A stretch of 64,000 nt of DNA from contig NZ_JAYDCK010000003.1 of NCBI RefSeq assembly GCF_034555965.1, forward strand, positions 3,100,001 through 3,164,000. The letters run 5' to 3'. How positions within the stretch are numbered: the stretch's first letter is position 1; every line of letters starts with the position of its first letter. The DNA comes from Aquicoccus sp. G2-2 (GTDB taxonomy: Bacteria; Pseudomonadota; Alphaproteobacteria; Rhodobacterales; Rhodobacteraceae). Below, piece after piece: positions 48,348 through 58,284 of this stretch. The position numbers and the translations under genes were made by a program. Below the pieces are notes generated by a model that ran no database searches, was not told where the DNA came from, and saw nothing but the letters and a program-made list of their open reading frames with translations.

Positions 48348-49277
48348 CTATTCCTTTGTATCGAGTGAGATGCCGCGCAGTTTGGCGGCCATTTGAATGT
48401 ATTTGTTGGTCTGATCGAAAGCGCCGGGCATTTCCGTTTGCCCTTCCGGGTCGCGGATGCGGGCCATGTTGGCGATCACCGCTTCGGGGGTCAGTTCATC
48501 ATCGCCAAGGGCGATGCCGGCGGTTTCATAAACCTTGGTTTCGGCAAAGCAGCCACCACCGGCGCCGAGGATCATTTTCGATGGTGCGTCGTCGGCGACC
48601 AAAGCCAGAAGGCCGGGGGTAATGGTTTCGGGCTGAAGCAGCGGCAACACTTGCGGTGGCAACAACTCTTCAGTCATCCGGGTTGCGGCGGTGGGGGCGA
48701 GCAGGTTTACCCGCACGTTCTTGCGGCTGCCTTCCTGATGCAGCACGTTCATCAAGCCAAGCATGGCCGCTTTGGCCGCACCATAGTTGGATTGTCCGAA
48801 ATTGCCGTAAAGCCCGGAACCCGAGGTCGTAAAGACGATGCGGCCGTATTCACGCTCAATCATGTGCCGCCAGAGCGCATGGGTGCAATGCACCGTTCCC
48901 ATCAGATGCACATCGAGCACCGTCTGGAAATCTTCCAGTGACATCTTGGCGAATGTTTTGTCGCGCAGAATCCCGGCGTTGTTGACGAGGATATCCACCT
49001 GACCAAATTCGGCGATGGCCTCTTCGACCATGGTTTGCACCTGGCGCGCATCCGCGACGTTGGCACCATTGGCGATGGCGTGGCCGCCGCTATTGCGGAT
49101 ATCGTTGACCACGGCATTGGCCGCATCCGACGACCCACCAGAGCCATCGCGCGCCGCGCCGAGATCATTGACCACAACTTTCGCACCGCGTGCCGCAAGG
49201 CCAAGCGCGTGGCTGCGGCCAAGGCCCGCGCCTGCGCCGGTCACAATGGCAACGCGCCCGTCAAATCTTACTGTCAT
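48348..49277 (-). CDS. SDR oxidoreductase (3-hydroxyacyl-CoA dehydrogenase-like)
   Basis: The product has 309 residues. TGAGAGLGRSHALGLAARGA and VVVNDLGAARDG match the dehydrogenase domain of peroxisomal multifunctional enzyme type 2. NNAGILRD and the catalytic YGAAK follow. It probably oxidises 3-hydroxyacyl-CoA made by the MaoC hydratase, whose gene it overlaps by four bases. The start at 49277 removes an unconserved 11-residue extension. Confidence 0.9.
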   Translation of the reverse strand: MTVRFDGRVAIVTGAGAGLGRSHALGLAARGAKVVVNDLGAARDGSGGSSDAANAVVNDIRNSGGHAIANGANVADARQVQTMVEEAIAEFGQVDILVNNAGILRDKTFAKMSLEDFQTVLDVHLMGTVHCTHALWRHMIEREYGRIVFTTSGSGLYGNFGQSNYGAAKAAMLGLMNVLHQEGSRKNVRVNLLAPTAATRMTEELLPPQVLPLLQPETITPGLLALVADDAPSKMILGAGGGCFAETKVYETAGIALGDDELTPEAVIANMARIRDPEGQTEMPGAFDQTNKYIQMAAKLRGISLDTKE

Positions 49278-49741
49278 GCTTGATCTCCATAATAGCGCCG
49301 CCCGATCCATTCGGCGGCAAGAGCGGGCTTTTCCTGACCTTCGATCTCGACCGAGACGGCCATCGTGGTGGTCACGAAGCCGGGTTTCGAATCGTCGAGC
49401 CGATCAAGCGTGAAATGCGCCCGGATGCGCGCGCCCGCAGGCACCGGCGACAGGAAGCGCACCTTGTCGAAGCCATAATTCACGCCCATGGCGAGATTTT
49501 CCAGCACTGGCATTTCATAGACCATGGCCGAGAGCATAGAAAGGGTGAGGAAGCCATGCGCGATGGTGCCGCCAAACGGGGTGTCCTTTGCCGCGTCGGG
49601 ATCGACATGGATGAATTGCCAATCCTCGGTGACGTCGGCGAAGGCGTCGATGCGTTTTTGATCAATGGTGAACCAGCTTGACGTGCCGTAGGGTTTGCCG
49701 ACCAGCGCGCGCAGTTCATTGAGGGTAAGCGTCTTGGTCAT
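49274..49741 (-). CDS. MaoC-family (R)-specific enoyl-CoA hydratase
   Basis: The 155-residue hotdog protein carries the hydratase-2 motif FIHVDPDAAKDTPFGGTIAHGF, with the catalytic Asp and His. It hydrates trans-2-enoyl-CoA to the (R)-3-hydroxy form. It is flanked by the two SDR genes, which fits the (R)-specific route of multifunctional enzyme type 2. The start at 49741 is set by the family length. Confidence 0.9.
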   Translation of the reverse strand: MTKTLTLNELRALVGKPYGTSSWFTIDQKRIDAFADVTEDWQFIHVDPDAAKDTPFGGTIAHGFLTLSMLSAMVYEMPVLENLAMGVNYGFDKVRFLSPVPAGARIRAHFTLDRLDDSKPGFVTTTMAVSVEIEGQEKPALAAEWIGRRYYGDQA

Positions 49742-49742
49742 G

Positions 49743-50567
49743 CTATGATCCTTCGAATAGCGAATGGCCGGTTTCGACATTGGCACCGCCCGATAGTGGC
49801 AACACCCCGCCAGTGATGTAGGAACCACCCGCACCGCAGAGGAATTGCAACGATGCTGCGATATCTTCGGCCCGGCCAAGCCGTTTGAGCGGTATATTGG
49901 CCGCGACGCGGTCGGATTTATAATCACCGGCCAGCGCGAAGGCGGTCATTTTCGACAGGAACGGCCCCGGTGCCAGCGCGTTCACAGTGATATGCCGTGC
50001 GGCCAGTTCATTGCCCAGAATGCGTGTCATGTGGATAACTGCGCCTTTGGAGACGGCATAGGAATAGGCCCCATCGCCCATCGGCACGTCGCCCATGACA
50101 GAGGCGACATTGACGACGCGCGCCGGGTCTTCGAAGCTGGATGAGCTTTCCAGCAGGTCCATCAACGATTGGGTGAGGTGGAACATGCCGGTGACATTGA
50201 GATCAAGCACCTTCCCCCAAGCACGGTAAGGGAACTGACCGAGCGGCGCGCCCCATGTGGTGCCTGCGTTGTTCATCAGGATATGCAGCGTATCGCTGCG
50301 GGATTTGACCTCGCGGACCAGCGAATCGATCCCTTCCTCGCTGGCGACATCGCCGCCGAACCCTTCGACGGTGCCGGGCAGGCCGAGCGCGTTCACTTCG
50401 TCTGCGACGGCCTCGCAGGCATCGGCCTTGCGCGAGGCAATCAGCACGCGCGCACCTGCGGCGGCGAGCCCTTCGGTGGCCATGCGGCCAATGCCGGTGG
50501 CCCCGCCGGTGACGAGTGCCGTCTTGCCGGTGAGGTCAAAAAGGGACGTGGGGGTAAGGTGGCTCAT
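49743..50567 (-). CDS. SDR-family oxidoreductase
   Basis: This classical short-chain dehydrogenase has 274 residues. TGGATGIG is the cofactor loop, NNAGTTWG follows, and YAVSKGA holds the catalytic Tyr and Lys. A second SDR in the same cluster suggests either a separate 3-hydroxyacyl-CoA or an alcohol substrate. One base separates it from the MaoC gene. Exact substrate unknown. Confidence 0.9.
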   Translation of the reverse strand: MSHLTPTSLFDLTGKTALVTGGATGIGRMATEGLAAAGARVLIASRKADACEAVADEVNALGLPGTVEGFGGDVASEEGIDSLVREVKSRSDTLHILMNNAGTTWGAPLGQFPYRAWGKVLDLNVTGMFHLTQSLMDLLESSSSFEDPARVVNVASVMGDVPMGDGAYSYAVSKGAVIHMTRILGNELAARHITVNALAPGPFLSKMTAFALAGDYKSDRVAANIPLKRLGRAEDIAASLQFLCGAGGSYITGGVLPLSGGANVETGHSLFEGS

Positions 50568-50580
50568 CGAGTGCTCCTGT

Positions 50581-51702
50581 TCAAATTCCGCGGGAGGCCG
50601 CGACCAAGGCGGCATGATAGCCATAGTCGCCCAGCCATTCGGCACCCACGCGGGCGCGTTTCATGAAAAATCCTGCGTCGTATTCGTCTGTCATGCCGAT
50701 ACCGCCATGCATTTGCACGCCTTCCATGACGGCGAGGCGGGCGGTTTGCGTGGCGCGTGCCTTGGCAAGGCTGACGGCCACCTGCGCATTCCCGGGATCG
50801 GAATCGAGCACCCGGCCTGCATGGGCGATGGCCGAGGCGGTGACTTCGATTTCCGCGAAAAGATGTGCGGCCCGGTGTTGCAGCGCCTGAAACGAGCCAA
50901 TCGTGCGGCCAAATTGCTTGCGTTCCTTGAGATACCCAAGCGTGAGGGCGGCGATGCCGGAGGCCAGCCCGCAAAGTTCGCAAGCAAGTGCCGCCTGACC
51001 GGCGCGCAGGGCGGGGGCAAGGGCCGCGAGACCGTTATCGGCTTCGCCCAGAATGTCGTCGCCGGTGACCTCAACGCCATCAAAGGTGAGGGTGGCGAAA
51101 TCGCGGGCGTCGATGCTGTCAGAGCTGGTGCGGGTGAGACCGGCGCGCGTGGTATCAATGTCGAAAAGCGTGAGGCCGAGCGTGTCGCCCGGTGTGCCGG
51201 AGGTTCGCGCCAGCACCAGACAGCGGGTTGCGGATGCGCCATCAGCCACAAAGCGTTTGGTTCCGCTCAGGCGGAAGGTGTTTCCGATCGCCTTGGCCTT
51301 GAGCGCGCTGCGGGCGGGGGCGAACTTGGCGTGTTCATCGAGCGCGAGTGCATAGGTCGCTTCGCCCGAGGCGATGGCCGGGAGCCGTTCGGTGCGGGTA
51401 TTGCGCAACGCGGTGGCGGCGATGACGGCAGAGGACAGGAAAGGCGAAGCGGCGAGTGTTTTGCCCATTTCCTCGGCCAAGATACCCGCTGCGCGGTGAC
51501 CCATATCCGCGCCATTATGAGCTTCAGAGATCAGCACCCCGGCCCAGCCCATCTGTGTCATCTCTGCCCAGAGTGCGGGGTCATAGGGCCGGCCTGCGTC
51601 GCGGTTTGCGCGCAATTCTGCGACCGGCGCATTTGCATCGAGGAAGCCGCGTGCCGCGTCGCGCAGGAGTGTCTCATCTTCGGTATCGGGGAGCTTTTCC
51701 AT
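50581..51702 (-). CDS. Acyl-CoA dehydrogenase, small subunit-like
   Basis: The product has 373 residues. RKQFGRTIGSFQALQH, MHGGIGMTDEYD and the mid-domain loop LSGTKRFVADG place it in the acyl-CoA dehydrogenase family. It sits next to a second, different dehydrogenase gene. Such pairs form mixed tetramers in steroid and branched acyl-CoA degradation, so an alpha-beta enzyme is plausible. The start at 51702 is an ATG four codons into a possible GTG frame. Confidence 0.88.
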   Translation of the reverse strand: MEKLPDTEDETLLRDAARGFLDANAPVAELRANRDAGRPYDPALWAEMTQMGWAGVLISEAHNGADMGHRAAGILAEEMGKTLAASPFLSSAVIAATALRNTRTERLPAIASGEATYALALDEHAKFAPARSALKAKAIGNTFRLSGTKRFVADGASATRCLVLARTSGTPGDTLGLTLFDIDTTRAGLTRTSSDSIDARDFATLTFDGVEVTGDDILGEADNGLAALAPALRAGQAALACELCGLASGIAALTLGYLKERKQFGRTIGSFQALQHRAAHLFAEIEVTASAIAHAGRVLDSDPGNAQVAVSLAKARATQTARLAVMEGVQMHGGIGMTDEYDAGFFMKRARVGAEWLGDYGYHAALVAASRGI

Positions 51703-51710
51703 GGGATGTC

Positions 51711-52870
51711 TCACTTTGCCGGAAGCTCAAGCACGCGCTTGGCAATGATATCGAGCATCACCTCAGAGGTGCCGCCTTCGATGGAATTGGCTTTGGTCCG
51801 TAGCCAGTTTGCGGCAAAATCGTCCTGCCATGAGAGCGCATCGCTGCCTTTGGCCGCCATGATGATTTCGTGCCGCCGCTTGTTCAGCTCGGTGCCATAG
51901 TATTTCAGCATCGCAGACGCATGACCGACGCCCTGTCCCGCTTCGGCCATATCCTTGTAACGCTCCATCGTCAGCGCGAAGGCCATGGCATCGACCTCAA
52001 GTTCCATCGCTTGCGCGCGCAGTGTTGGATCGGTGAGCGCCGCTTCATCCATCGTGCCAATCATATCCGCCAGCGTGCTGCCGGTCAGCAACCCGCCACC
52101 GCCGCCGCCAATCATTTCGCGCTCATGTGTCAGCAGGTATTTGGCGATGTCCCAGCCTCGGTTCAGCGTGCCGACGAGGTTTTCCTTGGGCACTTTAACG
52201 TCGTCGAAAAATGTTTCGCAGAAGGGGGACGCGCCAGAGATCAGCCGGATTGGTTTGGTCGAAACTCCGGGGTTTGCATGTCGATCAGCAAGAACGAGAT
52301 GCCGAGATGTTTGGGGGCGTCACGATCTGTGCGCACGAGAGCGAAAATCTTGTCTGCCTTGTCGGCGTAGGAGGTCCATATTTTTTGGCCGTTGACGAGG
52401 TAGTGATCGCCCATATCATCGCAGCGGGTTTGAACATTGGCGAGATCGGAGCCTGCGCCGGGTTCGGAATAGCCCTGACACCAGCGGATGCGCCCGGCGG
52501 TGATGGCGGGCAGATGTTCGCCCTTTTGCGCGTCGTTGCCGAATTTGAGCAGGGCGGGGCCGAGCATCCAGATGCCGAAACTGTCGAGCGGGGAGGGTGC
52601 GCCCGCGCGCTCCATTTCTTCGCGCAGGATTTTTTCCTGCGCCCGCGAAAGGCCGCCGCCGCCATATTCTGTTGGCCAGCGTGGGCAGGTGAAGCCGCGT
52701 GCGGCGCATCGTTCCAGCCACTGTTTCTGGGCCTCGGATTTGAACACCCAGTTGCGCCCGCCCCAACAGATCGCGTCTTCGCCGCGTTGGAGGCCGCGCA
52801 AAGTTTCGGGCAGATTATCGGCAATCCACGTGGCAGTATCTGCGCGGAAGGTATCAAGATCGTCTGACAT
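51711..52870 (-). pseudogene. Acyl-CoA dehydrogenase, frameshifted
   Basis: The 5' part (52870 to about 52273) carries PTEYGGGGLS, GYSEPGAGSDLANV and the FAD-contacting KIWTSYADKAD. The 3' part (from about 52270 to 51711) is in another frame, with LNRGWDIAKYLL and IEGGTSEVMLDIIAKRVL. The joint is in CCGGGG at 52267-52272. One extra base gives DMQTPGVSTKPIRLISG and a normal enzyme of about 386 residues. It is probably a partner of the dehydrogenase at 50581. Either an assembly error or a broken gene. Confidence 0.88.
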
Positions 52871-53062
52871 GGCGGTATCCTCCCTAAGCCCGAGCCAAGA
52901 CCTTGCGCTATGGCACACCGGAATCGGGCCTTGGCGCAAGGGGCGCACGGCTTTGACGGCGCGTCACACTGGCCAAGTTCCGTGGCGTCGCAGGCGGAGC
53001 GCAGGTCTTGCAGGCGGCCTTGCAAGCGCGATTTAGAAATCACGCTTGCCTGGATGTTTCGC

Positions 53063-54694
53063 TTAGCGGAGGTCTGGCAGTTTATAATCGCTCATTGATT
53101 TGCGCAGGGTCAGCTTGGAGACCTTGCCGGTAGCGGTCAGCGGCAGCGCCTCGACCCAGATCAGATCATCGGGCAATTGCCATTTGGCGAAGTGCTTTGC
53201 CATGTGGCGGTGCATTTCTTCCAAGCTTGGCCGCTCGTCCCCGGCGGGCACGGCGATAAGCACCGGGCGTTCGTCCCATTTGGGGTGCGGCATGGCGACA
53301 ACGGCAGCGTTGGCGATGGCCGGATGCGCCATGGCGACGTTTTCCAGATCAATCGATGAAATCCATTCACCGCCCGATTTCACCAGATCCTTGGCGCGGT
53401 CCTGCACGCTGAGGAAACCATCCGGGGTGATTGTGGCGATATCGCCGGTGCCGAACCAACCGTCGGCGTCAATTGCGCCTTTGGACGCTTCTTCGTTCTT
53501 GAAATAGCCCGACACCACATTGTTGCCGCGCACATAGAGTTCCCCGGCGGCTTCGCCGTCATGCGGCAGCACCTTGCCATCTTCATCGACGATCTTCAGG
53601 TCGACGCCAAAGACCCGGCGGCCCTGCATTGCTTTCTTGTCGATCTTTTCATCGAACGGCAACGCCTTGACCCAGTTCGGCATACTGCCATGCGTGCCGA
53701 TCGGGCTTGTTTCCGTCATGCCCCAAGCATGGACAACATCGACATCCATCTTCTCGAAGTTTTCGATCATTGAGCGCGGTGCAGCGGAGCCGCCGACGAC
53801 TATGTGAGTGAACACCTCGGGCTTGCGGCCCTGCTCTTTTATCGTGCCCAACAGGCCCATCCAGACCGTTGGCACACCCCAAGCGGAGCTCACTTTTTCG
53901 GCATCCATCAATTTGAACAAAGATGGCCCATCAAGCGCCGCACCGGGCATGATCAGCGAATGGCCCATCATTGGCGCGAAATAGGGCAGCCCCCACGCGT
54001 TGACATGAAAAAGCGGCACGACAGGCAGGATACGGGCCTCCTGTGGCAACGTGGTGCCAAGCGCCAGAGCCACATAGAACGCGTGCAGCACCGTGGAGCG
54101 GTGCGAATAAAGCGCGCCTTTCGGGTTGCCGGTGGTGCCGGAGGTATAGCAAAGGCCAGCGGCGGTGTTCTCGTCAAACTCGGGCCAGTCAATCTCGGCT
54201 GGTTGCTCGGCCAGAAGGTCTTCGTAGCAGAGCGCGTTGAGCTTGTTTTCCGGCATGTGGGCGCGATCGGTCATGATCACGAAGGTAAGATCTTTGGGCA
54301 AATGGGCCTGAACCGCTTCGAGGATCGGAACGAAGGTGGTATCGACGAATATCACCTTATCTTCGGCGTGCCCGACGATATAGATCATCTGTTCGGCAGA
54401 AAGGCGCGGGTTGATCGTGTGGCAAATGGCACCGATTCCCGAAACGGCATAGTAAAGCTCAAAATGGCGATATCCGTTCCATGCCAGCGTGGCGACACGA
54501 TCGCCCATTTCGATCCCGCGTGCCTTCAGCGCATTAGCGAGCTGAGCGACACGTGCGGCGGTCTCAACATAGGTTTGCCGGTGCAGGTCACCTTCGGTCC
54601 GGGCCGAGACGATTTCACCACGCGGGTGCATGTCTGCGGCATAGGTGAGGATTTCGCTGATCAACAGCGGGCGGTGCATCATTTGGCCCAGCAT
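53063..54694 (-). CDS. Acyl-CoA synthetase (long-chain fatty acid:CoA ligase type)
   Basis: The AMP-forming ligase has 543 residues. The P-loop is YTSGTTGNPKG, followed by WGMTETSPIG, DGWFGTGDIA and the C-terminal RAKDLVKSGGEWIS and TGKVSKLTLRK with the adenylation Lys. It resembles the AlkK/medium-chain ligases. It activates the fatty or related acid consumed by the downstream minus-strand cluster and is its most upstream gene. Confidence 0.92.
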   Translation of the reverse strand: MLGQMMHRPLLISEILTYAADMHPRGEIVSARTEGDLHRQTYVETAARVAQLANALKARGIEMGDRVATLAWNGYRHFELYYAVSGIGAICHTINPRLSAEQMIYIVGHAEDKVIFVDTTFVPILEAVQAHLPKDLTFVIMTDRAHMPENKLNALCYEDLLAEQPAEIDWPEFDENTAAGLCYTSGTTGNPKGALYSHRSTVLHAFYVALALGTTLPQEARILPVVPLFHVNAWGLPYFAPMMGHSLIMPGAALDGPSLFKLMDAEKVSSAWGVPTVWMGLLGTIKEQGRKPEVFTHIVVGGSAAPRSMIENFEKMDVDVVHAWGMTETSPIGTHGSMPNWVKALPFDEKIDKKAMQGRRVFGVDLKIVDEDGKVLPHDGEAAGELYVRGNNVVSGYFKNEEASKGAIDADGWFGTGDIATITPDGFLSVQDRAKDLVKSGGEWISSIDLENVAMAHPAIANAAVVAMPHPKWDERPVLIAVPAGDERPSLEEMHRHMAKHFAKWQLPDDLIWVEALPLTATGKVSKLTLRKSMSDYKLPDLR

Positions 54695-54869
54695 CGGTAT
54701 CTCCCTTGAAACTCCCTTGATGGCCAGAACTTACGCCGAGGCGGGCAGCGATGAAAAGTGGATTCGCACCCGTCGCGGCCCTGTGACGTTCCGGCATTTC
54801 ACCCGGTGCCCCTTGCCCGCGGTGCCGCCACCTGCCTAGGTAGGGCGAACCAAGGAAGGGAGCCGCACG

Positions 54870-55838
54870 ATGAAAGCGATTGTCTGCAAGGAATTCGGGC
54901 CGCTTGAGAATCTGGAATTGGCCGAGGTGCCGGAGCCGGAAGCGGGCAAGGGGCAGGTTGTGATCCGGGTGGAAGCCGCAGGGGTGAATTATCCTGACGG
55001 GCTTCTGGTTCAGGGGCTTTACCAGATGAAACCGGATCGGCCGTTTACGCCCGGCATGGAAGTGGCCGGGGTGGTGGAGACTGTGGGTGAAGGCGTCAGC
55101 GGCTTTGCGGTGGGCGACCGTGTGGCCGGGAAAGGCGGGCTGGGCGGATATGCCGAGAAGGTTGTCATGCCGACGGCGCAATGTTTTCCCCTGCCTGACG
55201 GGATGGACGGGGCCGATGCCTGTGCGTTGATGGTTGCTTATGGCACGTCGCATCACGCCCTGAAGCAACGCGCGCAGCTTTGCGCCGGAGAGACGCTGGT
55301 GGTGTTCGGCGCGTCCGGGGCCACCGGAATCGCCGCTGTGCAGATCGGCAAGATCATGGGTGCGCGGGTGATCGGCGTGGCCTCGACAGGCGAAAAGCGG
55401 GCGCTGGCCAAGGCGGCGGGGGCCGATGAGGTGATTGGTTATGACGCGCTGCGCGACGACATCAAGCAGCTGACCGGCGGCAAGGGCGCGGACGTGGTTT
55501 ATGACGTGGTCGGCGGAGAGGCCTTCAACGCCGCCTCGCGTTTCATGGCGCGTAACGGGCGGCTTTTGGTGATCGGCTTTGCCAGCGGCGATATTCCGAA
55601 GCTGCCGGTCAACCTGACCTTGGTGAAGGAATATGCGGTTGTCGGCGTGTTCTGGGGCAATTTCACCATGCATGAGCCGGAGGTTTATGCGGCCAATATG
55701 AATGAGCTGGTCGGCTGGTATGCGGATGGCAAGGTCAAACCGCTGATCGAGGGGCGCTATCCGTTGGCGGAGGCACCTGCCGTTCTGAAGCGGGTGCTGG
55801 GGCGTGGTGCCACAGGGAAGATCGTGTTGGTGCCGTAA
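54870..55838 (+). CDS. NADPH:quinone oxidoreductase-like zinc-free MDR protein
   Basis: The protein has 322 residues. The N-terminus MKAIVCKEFGPLENLEL and GVNYPDGLLVQGLYQ are typical of quinone/crotonyl reductase-like MDRs. The NADPH site is VFGASGATGIAAVQIGKIMGA. It reduces quinones or enoyl-CoA-like substrates. It is divergent from the acyl-CoA ligase, suggesting a shared control region in 54695-54869. Confidence 0.88.
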   Translation: MKAIVCKEFGPLENLELAEVPEPEAGKGQVVIRVEAAGVNYPDGLLVQGLYQMKPDRPFTPGMEVAGVVETVGEGVSGFAVGDRVAGKGGLGGYAEKVVMPTAQCFPLPDGMDGADACALMVAYGTSHHALKQRAQLCAGETLVVFGASGATGIAAVQIGKIMGARVIGVASTGEKRALAKAAGADEVIGYDALRDDIKQLTGGKGADVVYDVVGGEAFNAASRFMARNGRLLVIGFASGDIPKLPVNLTLVKEYAVVGVFWGNFTMHEPEVYAANMNELVGWYADGKVKPLIEGRYPLAEAPAVLKRVLGRGATGKIVLVP

Positions 55839-56002
55839 TTCGCGCATGATCCGGTCGATCTCGTTGACGGCAAAGGCGCATTTTACGGCAAACGCTTTCG
55901 GTGGGAATTGACAAAGTTCGGTGTTATGACCCACTCGATTTCTGGAAATTGACCCGGACAAAAGTGGCCAACGCGCCACTGCGGCCGGAAACGGGAGGTG
56001 CC

Positions 56003-57010
56003 ATGGCGGAGCAGTCAGATATTATCGCAACCGACAGGATGCCGGACGCGCTTGCCCCGATTATCGAAGTGTTGTGCGATGTGGGCCGCGATGTGGCCGC
56101 GATTATCGCCAAGGGGCCGCTCGCCGGGCAGCTTGGGGCTGGGGTTGGCGAAAATACTGACGGCGATCAGCAAAAGGCGCTGGATGTATTGGCCGACGAT
56201 ATGTTTGCCGCGAAGCTGGGTGCTGCGGGCGTGCGTTACTATGCTTCCGAAGAACAGGAAGAGGTGGTCGAACTCAACCCGGCCGGTGGTTATGCGCTGG
56301 CCATTGACCCGTTGGATGGCTCATCAAATATCGACGTGAACGTTTCAATCGGGACGATTTTTTCAATCTTTGCCGCGGCGGATGAGCCGAAGCCGAGCTT
56401 CCTGCGCCGCGCGAGCGAGCAGCTTGCGGGGGGCTATATCATTTATGGCCCGGCAACCGCGCTGGTGGTGACGTTTGGCGATGGCACGCTGATGTTCACA
56501 CTTGATGCCCAAACCGGCAGCTTCGTTTTGAGCAATGAACGGATGCACATCCCCGAAAGCGCGCGTGAATATGCCATTAACGCATCGAATTACCGTCATT
56601 GGAGCAAGCCGGTCCGCGCCTATATTGATGATTGTCTGGCCGGGGCGACCGGGCCGCATGATCGCGACTATAATATGCGCTGGGTTGGCTCTCTCGTCGC
56701 GGAGGCGCATCGCGTCCTGAGCCGAGGCGGAATTTTTCTTTACCCCGATGATGCGCGCAAAGGTTATGAAAATGGCCGCCTGCGGATGATTTATGAATGT
56801 GCGCCGATCTCGTTTGTGGTCGAGCAGGCGGGCGGCAAGGCCACAGATGGCAGCAAGCGGTTGCTGGATCAGCAGGCCGACAAGCTTCACGCCCGCACGC
56901 CGCTGGTGTTTGGCTCAGCCGAAAACGTGAACCGAGTCGCGCAGTATCACGATCTGGGCGATGATGAACTCTCGGCGCTTATCGGCAAAGCCTGGGCGCG
57001 TGGCGGCTAA
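56003..57010 (+). CDS. fbp: Fructose-1,6-bisphosphatase class 1
   Basis: FBPase dephosphorylates fructose-1,6-bisphosphate in gluconeogenesis or the Calvin cycle. The metal site is DPLDGSSNIDVNVSIGT. SNYRHW, RWVGSLVAEAHRVL and GGIFLYP are family motifs. It has 335 residues. The start at 56003 follows GGGAGG. It is the first of four collinear carbon-metabolism genes. No RuBisCO or phosphoribulokinase is visible here. Confidence 0.94.
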   Translation: MAEQSDIIATDRMPDALAPIIEVLCDVGRDVAAIIAKGPLAGQLGAGVGENTDGDQQKALDVLADDMFAAKLGAAGVRYYASEEQEEVVELNPAGGYALAIDPLDGSSNIDVNVSIGTIFSIFAAADEPKPSFLRRASEQLAGGYIIYGPATALVVTFGDGTLMFTLDAQTGSFVLSNERMHIPESAREYAINASNYRHWSKPVRAYIDDCLAGATGPHDRDYNMRWVGSLVAEAHRVLSRGGIFLYPDDARKGYENGRLRMIYECAPISFVVEQAGGKATDGSKRLLDQQADKLHARTPLVFGSAENVNRVAQYHDLGDDELSALIGKAWARGG

Positions 57011-57185
57011 GCCTGCCACACCCGCGCCAAATCGCCCGGATTCGGCAAAAACCGGGTATCGCGCGTCTGTTGACGGTGGCAAGCGCGCGGTTTCGGGGTT
57101 AAATCTCCTCAAGAGAAAAAACACCGCCCATATGGCCTGACTTCACACCGAAGCGGCCATGAAACATCATGGACAGGGAAAACCG

Positions 57186-58241
57186 ATGGCTCTTATAACC
57201 CTTCGACAGCTCCTCGACCACGCGGCCGAGCAAGGCTATGGCGTGCCGGCGTTCAACATCAACAACATGGAACAGGGGCTTGCGATCATGCGCGCGGCGG
57301 AGAAATGCGCCGCACCAGTGATCATTCAGGCAAGCCGTGGGGCGCGCGCCTATGCGGGGGATATCATGCTCAGGCACATGATTGAGGCGCTGGGCGAGAT
57401 GTTTCCGGGTATTCCCGTCTGTATGCATCAGGACCACGGCAACAATGAGCAAACCTGCCTGAGCGCCATTCGCCATGGGTTTACCTCGGTGATGATGGAT
57501 GGGTCATTGGAAGCCGATATGAAAACGCCTGCATCCTATGAGTATAACGTCGATATTACCCAGCGCGTCAGCCGGATGGCGCATTGGGTTGGGGCCAGTG
57601 TGGAGGGAGAGCTGGGCGTTCTTGGCTCGCTTGAAACCGGCGAGGCGGCGAAGGAAGACGGCTCAGGTGCGGAAGGCAAGCTTTCTATGGAAGACCTGCT
57701 GACCGATCCCGATCAGGCGAAGGATTTCGTGGCCAAAACCAAGGTGGACGCCCTGGCGATTGCTTGCGGCACGTCGCATGGCGCTTACAAGTTCAGCCGC
57801 AAGCCCACCGGCGATATTCTGGCGATTGAGCGGATCGAGCAGATTCATGCGAAAATCCCGAATGTGCATCTTGTCATGCACGGCTCCTCGAGTGTGCCGC
57901 AATATTTGCAAGACCTGATCAACGAATCCGGCGGCGACATGCCGCAAACCTATGGTGTGCCGATCGAAGAGATTGAGCGCGGCATCAAATCAGGGGTGCG
58001 CAAGGTCAATATCGACACCGACAACCGCATGGCGCTGACCGGGCAGTTCCGCAAGGTAGCGAGCGACAAGCCAAGCGAGTTTGATCCGCGCAAATTCATG
58101 ATCCCGGCGATGGCCGAAATGCAGAAACTGTGTGAAGACCGGTTCGAGCGGTTTGGCACGGCGGGAAATGCCGGGAAGATCAAGGTGATAGATCAAGACG
58201 AGATGGCAAAACGCTATGCCGATGGGTCGCTTGAGGTGTGA
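57186..58241 (+). CDS. fba: Fructose-bisphosphate aldolase class II
   Basis: The 351-residue zinc aldolase starts [25 protein letters not shown]. The active-site zinc ligands lie in [14 protein letters not shown] and VMHGSSS. Length and motifs match the Calvin-cycle (CbbA-like) subgroup. It lies between fbp and rpe. Confidence 0.93.
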   Translation: MALITLRQLLDHAAEQGYGVPAFNINNMEQGLAIMRAAEKCAAPVIIQASRGARAYAGDIMLRHMIEALGEMFPGIPVCMHQDHGNNEQTCLSAIRHGFTSVMMDGSLEADMKTPASYEYNVDITQRVSRMAHWVGASVEGELGVLGSLETGEAAKEDGSGAEGKLSMEDLLTDPDQAKDFVAKTKVDALAIACGTSHGAYKFSRKPTGDILAIERIEQIHAKIPNVHLVMHGSSSVPQYLQDLINESGGDMPQTYGVPIEEIERGIKSGVRKVNIDTDNRMALTGQFRKVASDKPSEFDPRKFMIPAMAEMQKLCEDRFERFGTAGNAGKIKVIDQDEMAKRYADGSLEV

Positions 58242-58284
58242 ATGAAAAGTGGGCTGCACATAGCCCATGACGAGGAGATTCGAC

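Noticed and set aside
54615..55979. Long open frames antisense to real genes (also near 34906-36240, 24129-25577, 22438-23460)
   Set aside because: They mirror codon structure of the sense genes, lack recognisable motifs and are typical of GC-rich DNA.
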